Shown here: in pieces, positions 1 to 12,780 of the stretch
How positions within the stretch are numbered: the stretch's first letter is position 1
Layout: each line of letters opens with the position of its first letter
NCBI GenBank assembly: GCA_947683625.1
Contig: CANTUR010000047.1
Coordinates: 4,650,001-4,714,000 of the forward strand
From: Mallotus nudiflorus
Lineage: Eukaryota > Streptophyta > Magnoliopsida > Malpighiales > Euphorbiaceae
Length of the DNA stretch: 64,000 nt
Direction of reading: 5' to 3'
Position numbers and translations under genes: made by a program
The notes under the pieces: generated by a model
Database searches by the model: none
Told to the model about the DNA's origin: nothing
The model's input: only the letters and a program-made list of their open reading frames with translations

Positions 1-2770
1 GTCCTATGTGTTACAGGCCATTATCGTTGATAGGTGATAGCGTCCTCTCCGTGTAAGCTAAGTTTTTAGTTCTATACCAGAATTGAATTGAATTCTTGAA
101 ATTTTTAAATGTGTTTTAATTTTAATATATATATATATATATTTGGTTGGATTTGTCGCAGTGAATCTGCTGGGACTCGTTTGCAATGCTGCAGTTGTAA
201 GAAGAGTTACTTTGGAAAAGAAACGCATCTTGAATTGACTGTGAGTAGTGGAGCTGGTGAATATGATAACAGTAACACTATGCCCTTGGCTACTGAATTT
301 TTCAGGTATGAATTTTCTTTCTTATGGCTTAGAGTTTGAAATTTTGCTATATGTGCACAATAATCTCGGATTTTGAGGGCTTTGGCACCTCTTGAATCTT
401 GGATGATGTATTATTAGCCACTTGAACTGCACAGGCTTCTACAGGATATTTATATTGTAATCCACTTTATTTGGTTAAGTGGGAGAACAGAAGTAGTTGG
501 CTTAATGGTCATTTGATATTGTTTCTACTGTCTGCATACAGTGACTACAAATGTATTTGATTTTGATCTTATCACACACCACTACACATCAAAGTTATGT
601 TTTGTGTCTTCCTTATCAAGTAACTTAATTGTTGGTTGAATCAGGCTTCCACTCATATCATTTCTCTACGAGAGGGGTTGGCGTCAAAATTTCATATGGA
701 GTGGTTTTCCTGGCCCAGAGAAAGAGGTAATACTGTTAGGATATTTTATTTATATAGCAATTTTTTTATTTTTCCACAGCGTTGTGTCATGTTCTTGTAA
801 CATAGTTAGTATAAATATCAACCACATGGTGCTTTCTGGTACCTCAAATCTCATTTTACCAAATGGTAAGATGTGATCCTTTCTTTTGTGATGAACTGTT
901 GGCATTAGTCCTACATTTTGCTAGTTCCTTTTGTTCATAGGAAAGCAAAAATGGTCTAGTTCATTTTTTGTGTCCAGGATAGCAAACAGACTTTTCATAA
1001 TGCTGCCTAAAAAACAATTAGCCTCTTTGAAATAACACGTGAAATCTATTATTTAGTTTGTTTTTGATGTTATAGTTACTAGATTTTTCTTATCTGTGTG
1101 CACTTTCCATCATCTATCGTTCCCTTTGTATTGTAAAGCTGCTAAAGACATAGTGATTTACTGCAGTTTGAATTGATGAAGGATTACCTGATGCCAGTTT
1201 TGGGTGGAAATATTATTGATGCTAGTTGTGGTAGTGGATTATTTTCAAGACTTTTTGCCAAGAGTGGTTTGTTTTCTCTTGTTGTTGCACTGGACTACTC
1301 AGAGAACATGCTAAAACAGTGCTATGAATTCATCAAGCAGGAGGAAAACTTTCCTAAAGAGTATGAATTTGATCTTTCAATTCAACCTCATTTCATTTGC
1401 TGGCATACTTGAACTTATCTCAATAACTGAATGGAATGTGCAGGGATATCTCTTCAGCTTCTCTACTTTAATAATTTAGAACTTTATTTCTGACTGAATT
1501 AAATTTCTTCAGGAAATTAATATTGGTCAGAGCAGATATCTCAAGGCTTCCGTTTCTTTCTGGTTCTGTTGATGCTGTCCATGCTGGTGCTGCCTTACAC
1601 TGTTGGCCTTCACCATCGGCAGCTGTAAGCTCTTCTCTTAACTTTTGTGTTTTGAGCTAATTGTTCTAGTTGCTTGAGATGCCTTCATTTCTAGCATGTG
1701 CCTTGAGAAAATTGTACACATTTCCTAGAAAAGTATGTCAAGTTCATTCCTTAAGGACAGAGAGAAAGAGTTAGAGTTAAAAAGGCAAGCCTTTTTTTTT
1801 TTTTTATTGAAGGTCATCAAGCTCGTGGGATGCCAATTCCATAAATTGTCTTACATTGGCCTTATTTCAGGACAACATATTCAACTTTATTGTGCTTTGT
1901 ATTCTTGATGGTCAAATCTCTGGAATTTTTTCTCATTATTATTACTCTTCTGAAGTACGTGATGTGTTATCGTTGTTAAGTTATGGGATAATAAAACATA
2001 AAGCGGGGATTAAGAAACTATGACTAGCAAAACTGGTAGAATTTTAGGTTACATTTAGGCGTTGATATCAGGATAAGCCTTTCAGCACATGTAAGTATTT
2101 TTTTTCTGTTTGATTTATCTTGATGATAATTAAATCTCTAATTTTTAGATGGTGCATCTAACAGCACCATTTTATGTTGTAGACTACCTGCTTTGCCAGC
2201 ATATGATCTCTTGATTTGTACGCTGTGTTTTTTCAGGTCGCTGAAATTAGTCGGGTTCTAAGGCCTGGGGGTGTTTTCATTGCTTCCACCTTCATATTCG
2301 ATGGGCCCTTCAGTTTTGTTCCATTTATAGGCCTTATGCGCCAGGTAGGCATTTCTGTTTGGAACTTGAATGCCTGTATGTCGAAACTTCCATTTTGCAC
2401 CTACTATGAGCTTGGACCTGAGTTCCTGTCCTCATCACTTGATTGGCTGCTCCTGAGGACTTCAATTCAATCTTTACAATTTGGAAGACTGTATTTGAAA
2501 TTGTTTTTTTTTTTTTTTTTTTTTAAGGTTTTCAAGTTTACTCTTACAATTTTGCTTGTAACAATTTTACTGCTCATCGTGCATTTACCCAATACATTAT
2601 CAATGTTGATCAGTTGTTCATAGGTGTAGATTACTGCGGAACTATCAGGCAGTCAAATATTCCTGCATGAACGTGAATTAGAAGATATCTGCACAGCCAG
2701 TGGGCTGGTTGAATTTACAGCTGTAAGGGCGAGGCGATTTGTGCTGTTTTCTGCTAAAAAACCCAGCTAA
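1..2770 (+). CDS. SAM-dependent methyltransferase, chloroplast type (At1g78140-like), 3' part
   Basis: Seven exons are supported by GT-AG sites and unbroken phase: 1-52 (partial at the window edge), 162-305, 645-726, 1167-1360, 1513-1624, 2237-2344 and 2630-2770 (TAA). About 276 residues are visible. The first exon reads into a Cys pair (CPMCY) and the second carries another (CCSCKK), a zinc-ribbon-like N-terminal part known in this family. Exon 4 holds SAM-binding motif I (DASCGSGLFS), followed by ALDYSENML; exon 5 has VRADISRLPF and the CWPSP segment; exon 6 has EISRVLRPGG, a methyltransferase_11 hallmark. The family is annotated as an uncharacterised chloroplast methyltransferase; its substrate is not established, and the transit peptide and start lie outside the window. 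The neighbour at 3443-6137 is convergent. Exon assignment is by recognition of the family and phase; no transcript was seen. Confidence 0.93.
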
Positions 2771-3442
2771 GAATTCGGTTCCTTGATATTCTCTCATCCC
2801 ATCCTCTCAAATCGCATTGGTGTTCAAAGCCACATTTCATTTTCTCCATATCTTGGTCTTTTGTATCTCTGAATGGTAGGTTAAATTTAATTTGTGAAGA
2901 AGAGGTGCATTCTGTAATCATTTGATAAGATTGCATCATATGTTATTATTGGTTCTTGTCATCAACAGCAATGCAATTGGAGTTTGACATTGAATTTGTT
3001 TCATGTTTGGGGATATAATATGCCTATTCTGACCCCGAGACAACAGTGTTAATAACGAAGTGTGTGCGCCCTTTTACTGATATCATCCTGGAAAAAGATC
3101 TGTTGACAAATTCAAACATGATATTGTTAAGGGAAAAAAATCAAAAAGAAAAAAATGAAAAGCCCTATACAATAAGCCTAAACCTTCAATTGATTCTAAT
3201 GTTCGTGCACCTCCCACGAATAATTTCTGGCCAGAGGAAACCAGAACAAAACCTCTATAAAGGGTAAACTGTTGTACTTCATTTATAATAACCAACCAAG
3301 AAATCTGTACTTGTAGATGCTTCAAAGGGAGCAGCCATTGTCGATAAAAGCTGGCTGAAGCGTCTTTTTACATTGTAGAGAGTAAAGAATTATATTGGCA
3401 AACTGGTTTCTTTTCATTTTCTTCATCGTCAAAATTGCAGTG
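2771..3442. other. Intergenic 3'-flank between convergent genes
   Basis: This 672-bp gap separates the stop codons of two convergent genes and should hold both 3' untranslated regions. It is T/A-rich without repeats. Short open frames on both strands here lack codon-like composition and I do not call them. Confidence 0.6.
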
Positions 3443-6137
3443 TTATTCACCTAAGTTGGAGAATGTTAGCTGGCTATAAAGCATCATCTTCTCTTCACCG
3501 TCATCCAGATCAGGACAATCCTCCCCTTCGTAAACCATTTCAATAACGCTTCTGTCCCTAACAGATACTTTTTCACCTTCAAACAACTGAACTCCACAGT
3601 TTTCTCTGCTTGTAGGTGAATCATCTAACATTAAATGTTCCATCTCTAATTCTATCAGTGCTTCCATCTGAGCTCGCTCTCTGTCCCTTGGGTAGGTACG
3701 ATAGAGAAACGAGTAGATGAAACAACACAGAGCCATTGGAACTCCTATTGCTGTATACAGAGCTTTGGCCAATGACGCAGCATTTCTTCTGTCTGTAGCA
3801 ATCTCTTGAGATATACTGGATCCCTTGGGAAGGGGCTTATAACCATAAACATGTTGAGCAAGTAGTCCAACTACTGGGGGAGCAAACGATGATAGTATGG
3901 ACTCGAAAGATCTATCCAGAGCATAGACGCTTGTCCGGGATTTTTCAGGAACAATTTCTGCAAAAATTGGACTGCATACACCAGAATAATTTCAATAAGA
4001 GTTCACAATTCTGATACCCTTTGCTATATTCATCCAAGTAAACGTTACACATCTTTTTGCTCCATTTTTACACAATGAACTTGTATTGATTATGTGCTTT
4101 ATATCTACAGGGTGCCAAGATGTCTATGATCTTGTTGATGGATTATTTATATAATGACATGTTGAACATCAAGATGAAAATTACAAAATGGAAAGAAATA
4201 ATTACTCAGAAATTAAGAGAAAACAAGCTGAGAGATTTACTTGTTTGTTGCAGGGCCATTCCAAGTAATGCAGAGGCCCATGATGACCAAAACTAATCCG
4301 TGCATAAATGCAGTTGATGGGTCATCAGGTAAACCAAGCAGAAGCAATGCTGCTAGAGGGATAGCTGATGCAGAGCTTATCTGTGCCAGTATTATTCTTC
4401 CAGAATTTGGGAGACGTACTGAAAGTATATCCCCCATTTTGCCTCCAAACAGGCCCCCGAAGGAACCAGCAATTACAAACAATGCTAAGAGGAGTGCAGT
4501 TTTCTCATGGGAGAAGCCAATCAGCTCTAACCACATTGCTGAAAATGTCAAAGCTGACCAAGGGAATGAACCTGTTATGCCCTGTGCCACGATTATCTGG
4601 AAGGATTGAATTTTTATGACTGACTTGGCTTCTTGAAACAGATCCTTCACTTCCGAAAAAAATGATTTACTTACATCTTGATTCCTAGGTTTCATACTAG
4701 CATCTGAAAAGTGCGGATCATTGGCAAACAGGTAGACTAGTACTCCTACTACAACACTAATAATCCCAACAAGATGGAAAGAGAGCCTCCATCCAGGAAT
4801 TCCCATGAACGTTATTGGAGCTATCAGTACTGAACATAGTCCCCCAACAACTGAACCAACGTTGGCTGTTAATTGCAGCCAACCAAAAGCTATACCACGG
4901 TTGCTATTATCTGTCGAATCAGCAACAAGAGACTGGATTGCAGGTGCAACTATAGCAAGTCCAATACCATTCAAAGCTCTAGATACAGCCACCTGTTGGA
5001 CAAAAGCTGAATGGGTTGAAAAAATCAATATGATCAGCGTGTAGGCAAGGGGCACTTAGGCTGTACTTTACTGCAAGTTCAATCATTTCTTAGGAAAAAA
5101 CAGTTTTGATCAAACAATTCTATGGATCAGTAGTGCACTATATTGAGCTGAGCCTACAAACAGTTCACCATTCTAATGGATGAATCCACTCCTCAAAAAA
5201 TGACTTTGACTGGCGTCTACATTAAAACGTATCATTTCAGTGTGTTCAAAGCCTAGGATTTTGGTTACATTATGCAGGTCCCTGGTCCTGGCTTATCTAA
5301 CTCCAGTATTCTCTGACTCCAGTATTTAGGCCATAAAGGAGGTTTTGGCTTACATTATGCAGGTCTTTCCCACAAGAGCAATCCCACTTCTCCAAAAAGC
5401 TTTCTTTTGAGGCTAACGTACAGCTTGAATGCTGCCAAGTTCTTGAAACTACGGATGTTAACTACCGCAAAGAATAAACAAAATTTCCAGGGAATATTAC
5501 AGTATATTTCTGTAATCTTCTGCTATTCTATGTGCATCCTATTATGACAGCTGAGCTAACCAGTTTTTAAATAATATTTATCTTCAGCATGAATTGTAAA
5601 ATTAAAGTCACCATTACAGTGCAATGAATAGATCTTAAAATCATCATCTAATTCAATGTTCAAAACTAAGATTGATACTAAGTGGATATGCCTCCCTCAT
5701 TTAGGCTAACCATTTAATTAATTAAACAACCCTAAGGTCTAGATTACATGGCCCAAACTTAAATTTTCCTTAATTTTCCACCATTTTCTCAGCAATCAAA
5801 CACAAGAACAAACAGAAAACAGAAAACAAGCAAAAGGGTATGTAGTTACCTGAAAGAAAGTAGAGGAGAAGGCAACAAGAAAAGTAGCAGCAGCCCAAAG
5901 AAGAGCACCGAGAGCAATAACATGGGCTCTGTTATGTCTGATGGCCAAATATGCAGCTATAGGATAGCAAGAAGACTGAACAATAGACCTAAACAAAGTC
6001 AAGGAGCCAAGTCCAGTCGGGTCTGTATGCAGGGCAGCACCCACTTCTTTATATACTCCAGGAAGTAAAGATTCATCTGCTCTCTCCATGATACCAGCAA
6101 GATTCACCAGCAACAAAGTTAGCGTCTCTTGCTTCAT
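3443..6137 (-). CDS. UNE2: Major facilitator superfamily transporter, UNE2-like
   Basis: Three exons on the minus strand join in phase: 5850-6137 (ATG at 6135-6137), 4241-4992 and 3443-3971 (TAA), giving 522 residues. Introns are 857 bp and 269 bp with GT-AG ends. The product is a polytopic membrane transporter of the major facilitator superfamily. Visible landmarks are the N-terminal LAGIMERADESLLPGVYKE segment, VAVSRALNGIGLAIVAPAIQ at the start of exon 2, the ADSTDNSNRGIAFGW loop, the GLFGGKMGD MFS signature, IPLAALLLLGLPDDPSTAF, and a soluble acidic C-terminal tail after a final TYPRDR segment. It closely resembles Arabidopsis At1g78130 (UNE2, from an unfertilised-embryo-sac mutant); the substrate is unknown to me. 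The symbol is by resemblance only. Its pairing with the methyltransferase gene at 1-2770 matches, from memory, the Arabidopsis gene order. Confidence 0.93.
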
Positions 6138-7466
6138 TACTTGAAGTACTTTTCTTGGTATGTACTTTTTCTTGTGTTCCTGATGTCGATGATGAAGAGT
6201 AGGATTCGAGTTGACAAGCGGGCTTCACCTAAGGGACGAGATCAGGATTTAGAAGAAGAGGGGGGAAAAAAAAGAGAGAAATTTCTGCGGGTACCCGTTT
6301 GTTTACCTTATTGTCAAGAGTGACATGTGCATATGGATTCGATACGTGTGCAAAATTTCTTGAATTTTTATATTAATATATTTTATAGTGGAAAAATTGT
6401 ATATTTATTGTAATTTTTTGTACAATAACAAGAATTTTCCATTATGTTATACAAATGAATTAATCGAAGTTGTGGTTAATATTAGCAATCGTCTCATATT
6501 AATATCATACTGAGCAATTAACTAATTAGTCAAACGATCACTTTTTTCAAAAAAATATTTCAATTAATAAATAAAAAAAAAAGAAATGTAGATTGGCGGA
6601 CAGTATGGTCGTTCATTGTATAATTGCCAAATATGAGAAAGATGATGTATATGCTAATTCATGAATTATCTTTATGAAAATATTTAATTTAATCTGATCC
6701 CATGTCCATAAGTCTTTTCCAAAAAGAAGAAAATTCATCAATGACTGTTAGCTGAGTGTGGAAAAGTAGAAAGCTATGTAATTTGAAAAATTTTCCATTT
6801 CTAATACCAACCGCAATAAGCATCATTTATATTTTGGTGGTCCTTTGTATAGCTTAATGTTCAAGGCATGTGACATATGCAGATTGAAGGAGTATAATCA
6901 AATTCCTATTTCTCTATGCTTTCTTCTAATGTGAAATGGAAATAGTTACAGGATAAAAAAAAAAGGAAATTTCACTTAATATCCTGATCAATGCACTTAA
7001 TATCATTAGTGCTGAACACATTTTTTATTTTCTTTTCAGTTTTGTTTCTTTAGCTTTTAATTTTGTCAAGATTTTAGATCATTTTTGAAAGGTGATGCCT
7101 AATCTCAGTGTTTTTTTTTTCATCTTTTTGTTTTTATTTTTTTTATTTTTCCCTTTTTTTACCTATATATTATTTTTAAAATCATCTTTAATTTAAGTTT
7201 ATTGTATATATTTATTTAATTTGTATATTTTAAATAATTTAATTTTATATTCTAAATAACAATTTTTTTATTTTGAAACTTACTATTATTTAAAATATAA
7301 AAATTAATCTAATTAAATAAAAAATTACCCATAGGTTTCAATAATTATTTTTTTTTCATAATTATTAAGAATTTAGAAATTAAAGTAATTAAAGTAAAAA
7401 TTAATTATAGTATTTAATAATTATTTTTTTCAATAAAAATAACAAAAAAAATTATTAATTATATCA
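6138..7466. other. UNE2-like upstream region and AT-rich spacer
   Basis: The first 190 bases are purine/GC-richer and likely include the 5' leader and proximal promoter of the transporter gene. From about 6350 the sequence becomes very AT-rich with homopolymer runs. No gene is visible. Confidence 0.5.
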
Positions 7467-7471
7467 AATAA

Positions 7472-7925
7472 ATTATTATTTTTATTATTTGTACTAATAA
7501 AAGTAAAAATTATATTTATGGTCTTAATTTTATTATTAATGATGAAAAAACTGAAAAAAGAACAAAAATCAACAACAATCAACAATCGTAAAATTTTATT
7601 GTTTTTGTTGTTTCAATTATAGATTTCAATTGTTTTTGTTGTTTATATTTGTTGATTTTTGTTAAAAATTAAAAAAAAACAATAAAAATTAAGAGATATA
7701 TAAAAAAATTATTATTTTTATCATTAATACTAATAAAAGTAAAAAATTTATTTGTGGCTTTAATTTTGTCATTAATAATGAAAAAAATAATTTAAAAAAT
7801 AATAAAAATAATAAAATCAACAAAAATAAATAAAAATAAACAACAATCAACAACATAAATTATTGTTGTTTCAGTTGTTATTTTTAGTTTTTTTTCAGTT
7901 CGTTGAATTTTGTTAATTTTTTTAT
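7472..7925. repeat. Tandem duplication, about 237-bp unit, two copies
   Basis: Unit one runs about 7472-7708 and unit two about 7709-7925. Both open with ATTATTATTTTTAT and share ACTAATAAAAGTAAAAA, then a TTAATTTT.TTATTAAT.ATGAAAAA stretch. Each unit also contains an inverted pair (AACAACAATCAACAA against TTGTTGTTT), so each could fold on itself. Boundaries are approximate. Confidence 0.65.
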
Positions 7926-7962
7926 TTTTTTTAACTTTTTTCTTATATTACAAAAAAAAAGT

Positions 7963-8186
7963 CAATTACATTTTCTCCTTTATGTTTTGTCGCATTACAT
8001 TACTTCATACCTAACATTTAAAAAATACTTATTTATTCTTGATATTTGCTTTTTTTTAGTACTCATTAGTCCTTATATAGGAATGAAGTAGTACACAAAA
8101 AAATAAATGTGAAGGATGAATAAGTATTTTTTTTAAAATGTTAGGAATGAAAATGCGACAAAACACATGAGGGAAAATGTAATTGC
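7963..8186. mobile_element. Foldback MITE
   Basis: The two halves are inverted copies. The left arm (about 7963-8040) begins CAATTACATTTTCTCC and contains TTTTGTCGCATTACATT, then TACCTAACATTT and ATACTTATTTATTC. The right arm (about 8119-8186) reads as its reverse complement, including GAATAAGTATT, AAATGTTAGGAATGAA, GCGACAAAAC and ACATTTTCC-like sequence before TGTAATTG. It has no coding capacity. A-rich sequence on both sides hides any target duplication, so the superfamily is not assigned. Confidence 0.75.
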
Positions 8187-8660
8187 GCCAAAAAAATGTT
8201 GAGAAAAAAAAGATAAATATAGTATTATAAAAATAGAAAAAAATATTTAGTAAAAAATTTAAAAAAAAAAATGAAGACAACAGAAAGAAATGTCAAGTAA
8301 AAAAATATTAAGAAAAGAAATGTTAAGTAAAAAATAATTAAGAAAAAAATAAATGAAGACAATAAAAAAATATTGAGAAAAAATAAATGAAAACAATATA
8401 AAGTAAAAAAAATTTAATAAAAAAATAAAATGTTGAAAAAAAATATAAAATAAAAAAAAGTTAAAAAATCAGTAAAAAGAAAAAAAAATGTTGGAAAAAA
8501 AATCCTAAAAATAAAGGTTGCAAAAGTAATGAGGTATATTTAAAAGAATTAATTTTATAAAAATATTTTTAAAGTTTTTCTAGTCGGAAATGGTTTTTTT
8601 AATAGTTTTTTTAATTTTTCGTATATTTATGTGAAAACTCAAAAAAAAAAAATTATATTT
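8187..8660. repeat. A-rich low-complexity array
   Basis: Purine-rich, mostly A, with loosely repeated units of the type AAGTAAAAAA and TGTTAAGAAAA between about 8290 and 8500. It looks like a degenerate minisatellite; no coding potential. Confidence 0.5.
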
Positions 8661-10640
8661 TGGAGGTGTGTGCATCCAGAAGAGAAAAATTCTTCCTAGC
8701 TAGAATGGGTAAAGGCAATTGGGCACAGGTTTCGATCTTATTGAAAAGAATTGTCTTTTTTGACAAGTTTTAAGCCAACCCAGAAAGATGCTTAACTATT
8801 TTTCTGCCATAGGCCCAGGCAATGGGTCACTGGTGTAGCAATCAAGAACCGATAGTATGTAGGCCTAGTTCAGCAAACCAATTTGATCGATGCAGTTGCT
8901 GAGCTTTCTTGGTTTATGCATAAAATTAAACTGCTCTCGTCAACGAGAAAATTGTGTTTCTGTAGTCTTTTAAGTTTCTTTTCTGTATCTGCTACAATGG
9001 GCATCGGAGAGATTAGAACTTGAACCCAAGTCCTGTCTCGTCTCTAGTCTTTGTACGTACCATGTCCATGTGCTGAGGCTGATCTTGGAAACCAGGTTGC
9101 TACTCTTATGGCGGAAAGGGACCAGAAAAGAGGTCACATCATCAAAAGAGGTTAAAAATATGATAGAAATCTGCCAATATCGTACATTCTTTTTTTTTTT
9201 TTTATAGGATATACAAATGTTGGTATTGTTAGTATTAATGTTTTTTTTTTAAGAAATTGTTAGTATCAATGTTCCTGGTTGGAGAAGGGGAATTTTTATC
9301 CCATCATATAGGTACACAAATTCTTTTTTTTTTTTTTTTACCAAATGAAATGATATAATATATTAACTAATAAACACTATATAATGCTGGGCCAGCATAA
9401 ATTTAAAATGTCACAATATATTTAAGACTTTACAATTAAATGGGCTATTAATAAGATTAACCTCAAGACTATTTTTTTGGGGTTATAATCCTAATAAGAA
9501 AATTTGACTTAAAAGGCAAATGGCGGCGGCGGCGGCAGCAATTTAAAGTTACACGACTTCATGCTAAATGAACTTGAACTGTGGGTGTTTTGGATCAAAA
9601 GAGATGACAATATTCAAACACTGAAGTAGCAGCTACAAGTAAAAAAGAGAGAATAAGATCAATCTCCGGACAACAGCTATCGAGTTCTTGAGACATGGAT
9701 CTCCCTCTTACATATCATTCTTACAAAACCTTGTTAATGTAGAAATTATATGGTGTTATAGTAAGTTGAAACCAGTTAAGAAGAAATTTTAGTACTCGTT
9801 AATATAACAAAAAGTATCTTAACAGTCTCGACAAAACAGAAAAAGACAAATAAAATAGTCAAACTATATGCACCAAAAGCTATCAAGACACAACTATTGA
9901 AAACATATTATTTGAAGAATAACAAAACTAAAAAAGAAAGCAAATAAGAAGAGGATTAGTAATTAAAATCAATATCCAATCCTAGTAAAAAGCACTATAT
10001 ATCAAAGGTTGTGAAAGAGATTTTCACAAATATAGTTCTAAGGTACACAAATTCTGTACCTTTCAACATAACACGTATTAATTCCAAATGGCAGTATTGG
10101 ACATATATATAACCACTGCTTTAGCGGTATTAAAATTTATTCAACTTTAAATAATTAAATATAGTACATAATTTATAACAATTAATTAACATACATATAT
10201 TATAGTTACCTAACTATGGATATCATGGTTCAAATTTTAAACATCATTTAAACTAAAATAATTTTTTATCTAAAGCTAATTATAGCTTATAAACAGGCTG
10301 GTTTGGTTCAAAATTGTTAATTGATGGCAAAAACAATAAAATCGAACTAAAACTGGTCACTTTTTTTAAAAAAAATTTAGACCTATTCTAAAACAGTAAA
10401 TTTTAATTCACAATTTTGATCGGTTTAAATTTAATTCGGTTGATTCAACAATAATTTTTTTAAAAAAAAAAATCAGTTGAAATTGAAATCGCTAGTTCTA
10501 CTTTTATTTGGGAAGCCCTTGAACCGAACCCTTTTAATTTTAAGTCGATTTGAAATTAATTTCGAATTTGACAAGTTTTCATCTGGTTTTTGATCCAAAC
10601 CGAACTCGTGGTCAGGCTTACCAGCTGTGTTTTACAATTA
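8661..10640. other. Intergenic, non-coding
   Basis: From 8661 to 9135 the sequence is of higher complexity with no open frame; it may be an old repeat relic. From 9136 on it is AT-rich with long T tracts, and a short (GGC)n tract at about 9521-9537. Around 10290-10620 there is a stretch dominated by TTCGGTT/AACCGAA-like words, a common degenerate plant repeat composition. No gene seen. Confidence 0.45.
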
Positions 10641-10699
10641 TTGTGGTATTTTCGAGAAAAGGGGCGTAGATAAAAATTTAGCTGTTCATCACTTGTGAC

Positions 10700-10870
10700 T
10701 TGGCAACGTACCACGTGGCTTTGGAATTACCCTACACGTGTCTTGTTCCTTCTTCATTGTCTCCTTTTCCCCGGTCTCTATTCTCCTTCCGACGCATGCC
10801 CTTGCCCTTTGGAAAGCATGACGTCTTATTTGCGTCACTATACCGTGATGAACTGCGCTGTCGTCTTATC
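10700..10870. promoter_or_regulatory. Isolated GC-richer patch with two G-boxes and an inverted TGACG pair
   Basis: Two perfect CACGTG G-box cores lie at 10712-10717 (within the palindrome CCACGTGG) and 10735-10740, 23 bp apart. A TGACG at 10819-10823 is followed by an inverted CGTCA about 10 bp later. Between them is a pyrimidine-rich run typical of plant leaders. These are binding sites for bZIP/bHLH proteins in other plants; activity here is inferred. No convincing gene starts downstream. Confidence 0.4.
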
Positions 10871-10880
10871 ATTTATATTT

Positions 10881-11331
10881 GCTAACTATCAATGCCCAAT
10901 TATCTAATTAATTAATTAATTTTAAAAATATTACCCTTTCTCTACTTATTTTAATTCACAATATTTTGATTAAAATGTAATAATTATCTTATCATCAAAT
11001 TGATCAGAAAAAGAAAACAAAATCTTAATACTTAATTCAAGTAGGAGAGGTTGCATTAAATTAATTAAGCAACTAATTATTAGCACCTTGCAAAAAGACA
11101 AATGCACATTAAAAAAATCTTAGTTAAACAGGCAGGAGAGGTTGCATTAAAATAATATAATGATCAAATACCCTTTTTTTTTTTTCAACACAAAGATCAA
11201 ATACCCCTTTTGTATCTAATAAAATGTTTCAAAATCTTCTCTCATCTCCCATTTCATTAATTAACTCTTCACCTAAGAAAAGGTTATTATCAGTATTAAA
11301 TAATCATGAATTTACATTTGTATGAACTGTA

Positions 11332-11372
<41 letters not shown>

Positions 11373-11642
11373 TAAATAATTAAATAATTTTAATAAATTA
11401 AAATATAATTTAATCAAATATTAAAATAAAAATTTAAAAATTATTACAATAATTTTATTTTATTATTTTTTAAGTGTACATATTTATATATATCTTTAAT
11501 ACGTATAGTAATAATAATAATTGAATAAATAAAATAAAAAATATTTGAAAAAAAATGATGTTTCAATTAAAATAAAAAGATATAATTTTTCGTGAAAATG
11601 AAAAGGCATAATTAAATAATTTAAAAGTTATTACAATAATTT

Positions 11643-11694
<52 letters not shown>

Positions 11695-12780
11695 CTTAAT
11701 TGTAAATTTTTAAAAATTTTTTAAATTTCTAGGTCTTTGAAAAAATATTTTTTCACTTTTTCAAAATTTTTAATAGTAAAATTTTTAAAATTTTTTAAAA
11801 ACGTTATAAATTTATATTTTGAAACCAATTTCTTCAATTTACATTGTTATTTGAAATAATTTTTATTAATCAACATTAAAGTTAAATTTGATTTTGCTTT
11901 TTTAAATTTAATTGTAACAAGTCTTTAAAAAATGGTCCAATATATTTGAATTTTCAAAAATTAAGGTTCAAAATACACATATATATATATTAAGGTTTAA
12001 TGTCAATTTTAATGTTCAGTTAAGGGTCCAATTTGCACATTTTCCCTTAACTTAATTTAATCTTAATTAGTTCTTTGTTGCTTCTCTAATTTTTACTTAA
12101 TCTCATTGTCAATATTTTGTTTGTTCTTTGATATTAATTAAGAAAAGGAGTGTCCCTAGTAATTGTGGTTCCCACTTTTACAATTTTCAAGTTGTTAAGC
12201 TGTTTTCATAAGAACCATCATATCAATAACATATTTCATCTTTTAAATTGCAAATCACAAATAGCTTTTAGAATCACAGATCGTTGGTTTCTTCTTTACC
12301 TATGAAAGTCGCAAAGCTATTTTATTAAAAAATATTTTACGCAATTTAAAGTTAATCAACTGTGTGTCCATATATATATATATATGTCATAAGTGACGCA
12401 TGAGATAAATTCTGTTCATATAATAATTTTTTTATGTCTGCAAATGTACTACATATACACCATTTTAAACAAATATCTCATGAGACTCACTGGGCTAAAA
12501 TTTTACAATAAGTTTTATATATATATATATATATATATATCTAAATTATTTAGTTTGACTAAAATTGGACTATGGAAGTAGCAAATGTCTTTTAGAAATT
12601 AATTTAACATGATTATATATAATAAATTTAAGTTTGAAATTTAATTTAATTGAAAACAATTCTCTATGTTATTGATACACTAGTAAAATATATTTTTAAT
12701 GGATAGATTGATTTGAATTCTAACTTCCCGATAAGAATACTCAATAGGCATCGCTTACTTATGCTATACCAAAAAAAAAA
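10881..12780. other. AT-rich spacer with microsatellites
   Basis: Contains small direct repeats (GGAGAGGTTGCATTAAA near 11043 and 11132; GATCAAATACCC near 11162 and 11196) and (AT)n tracts near 11336-11366, 11644-11692, 12370-12384 and 12518-12540. No gene seen; short open frames here are built from microsatellite sequence. Confidence 0.5.

Noticed and set aside
10695..10907. 70-codon open frame across the G-box island
   Set aside because: No domain, non-coding composition, and it covers regulatory-like palindromes.
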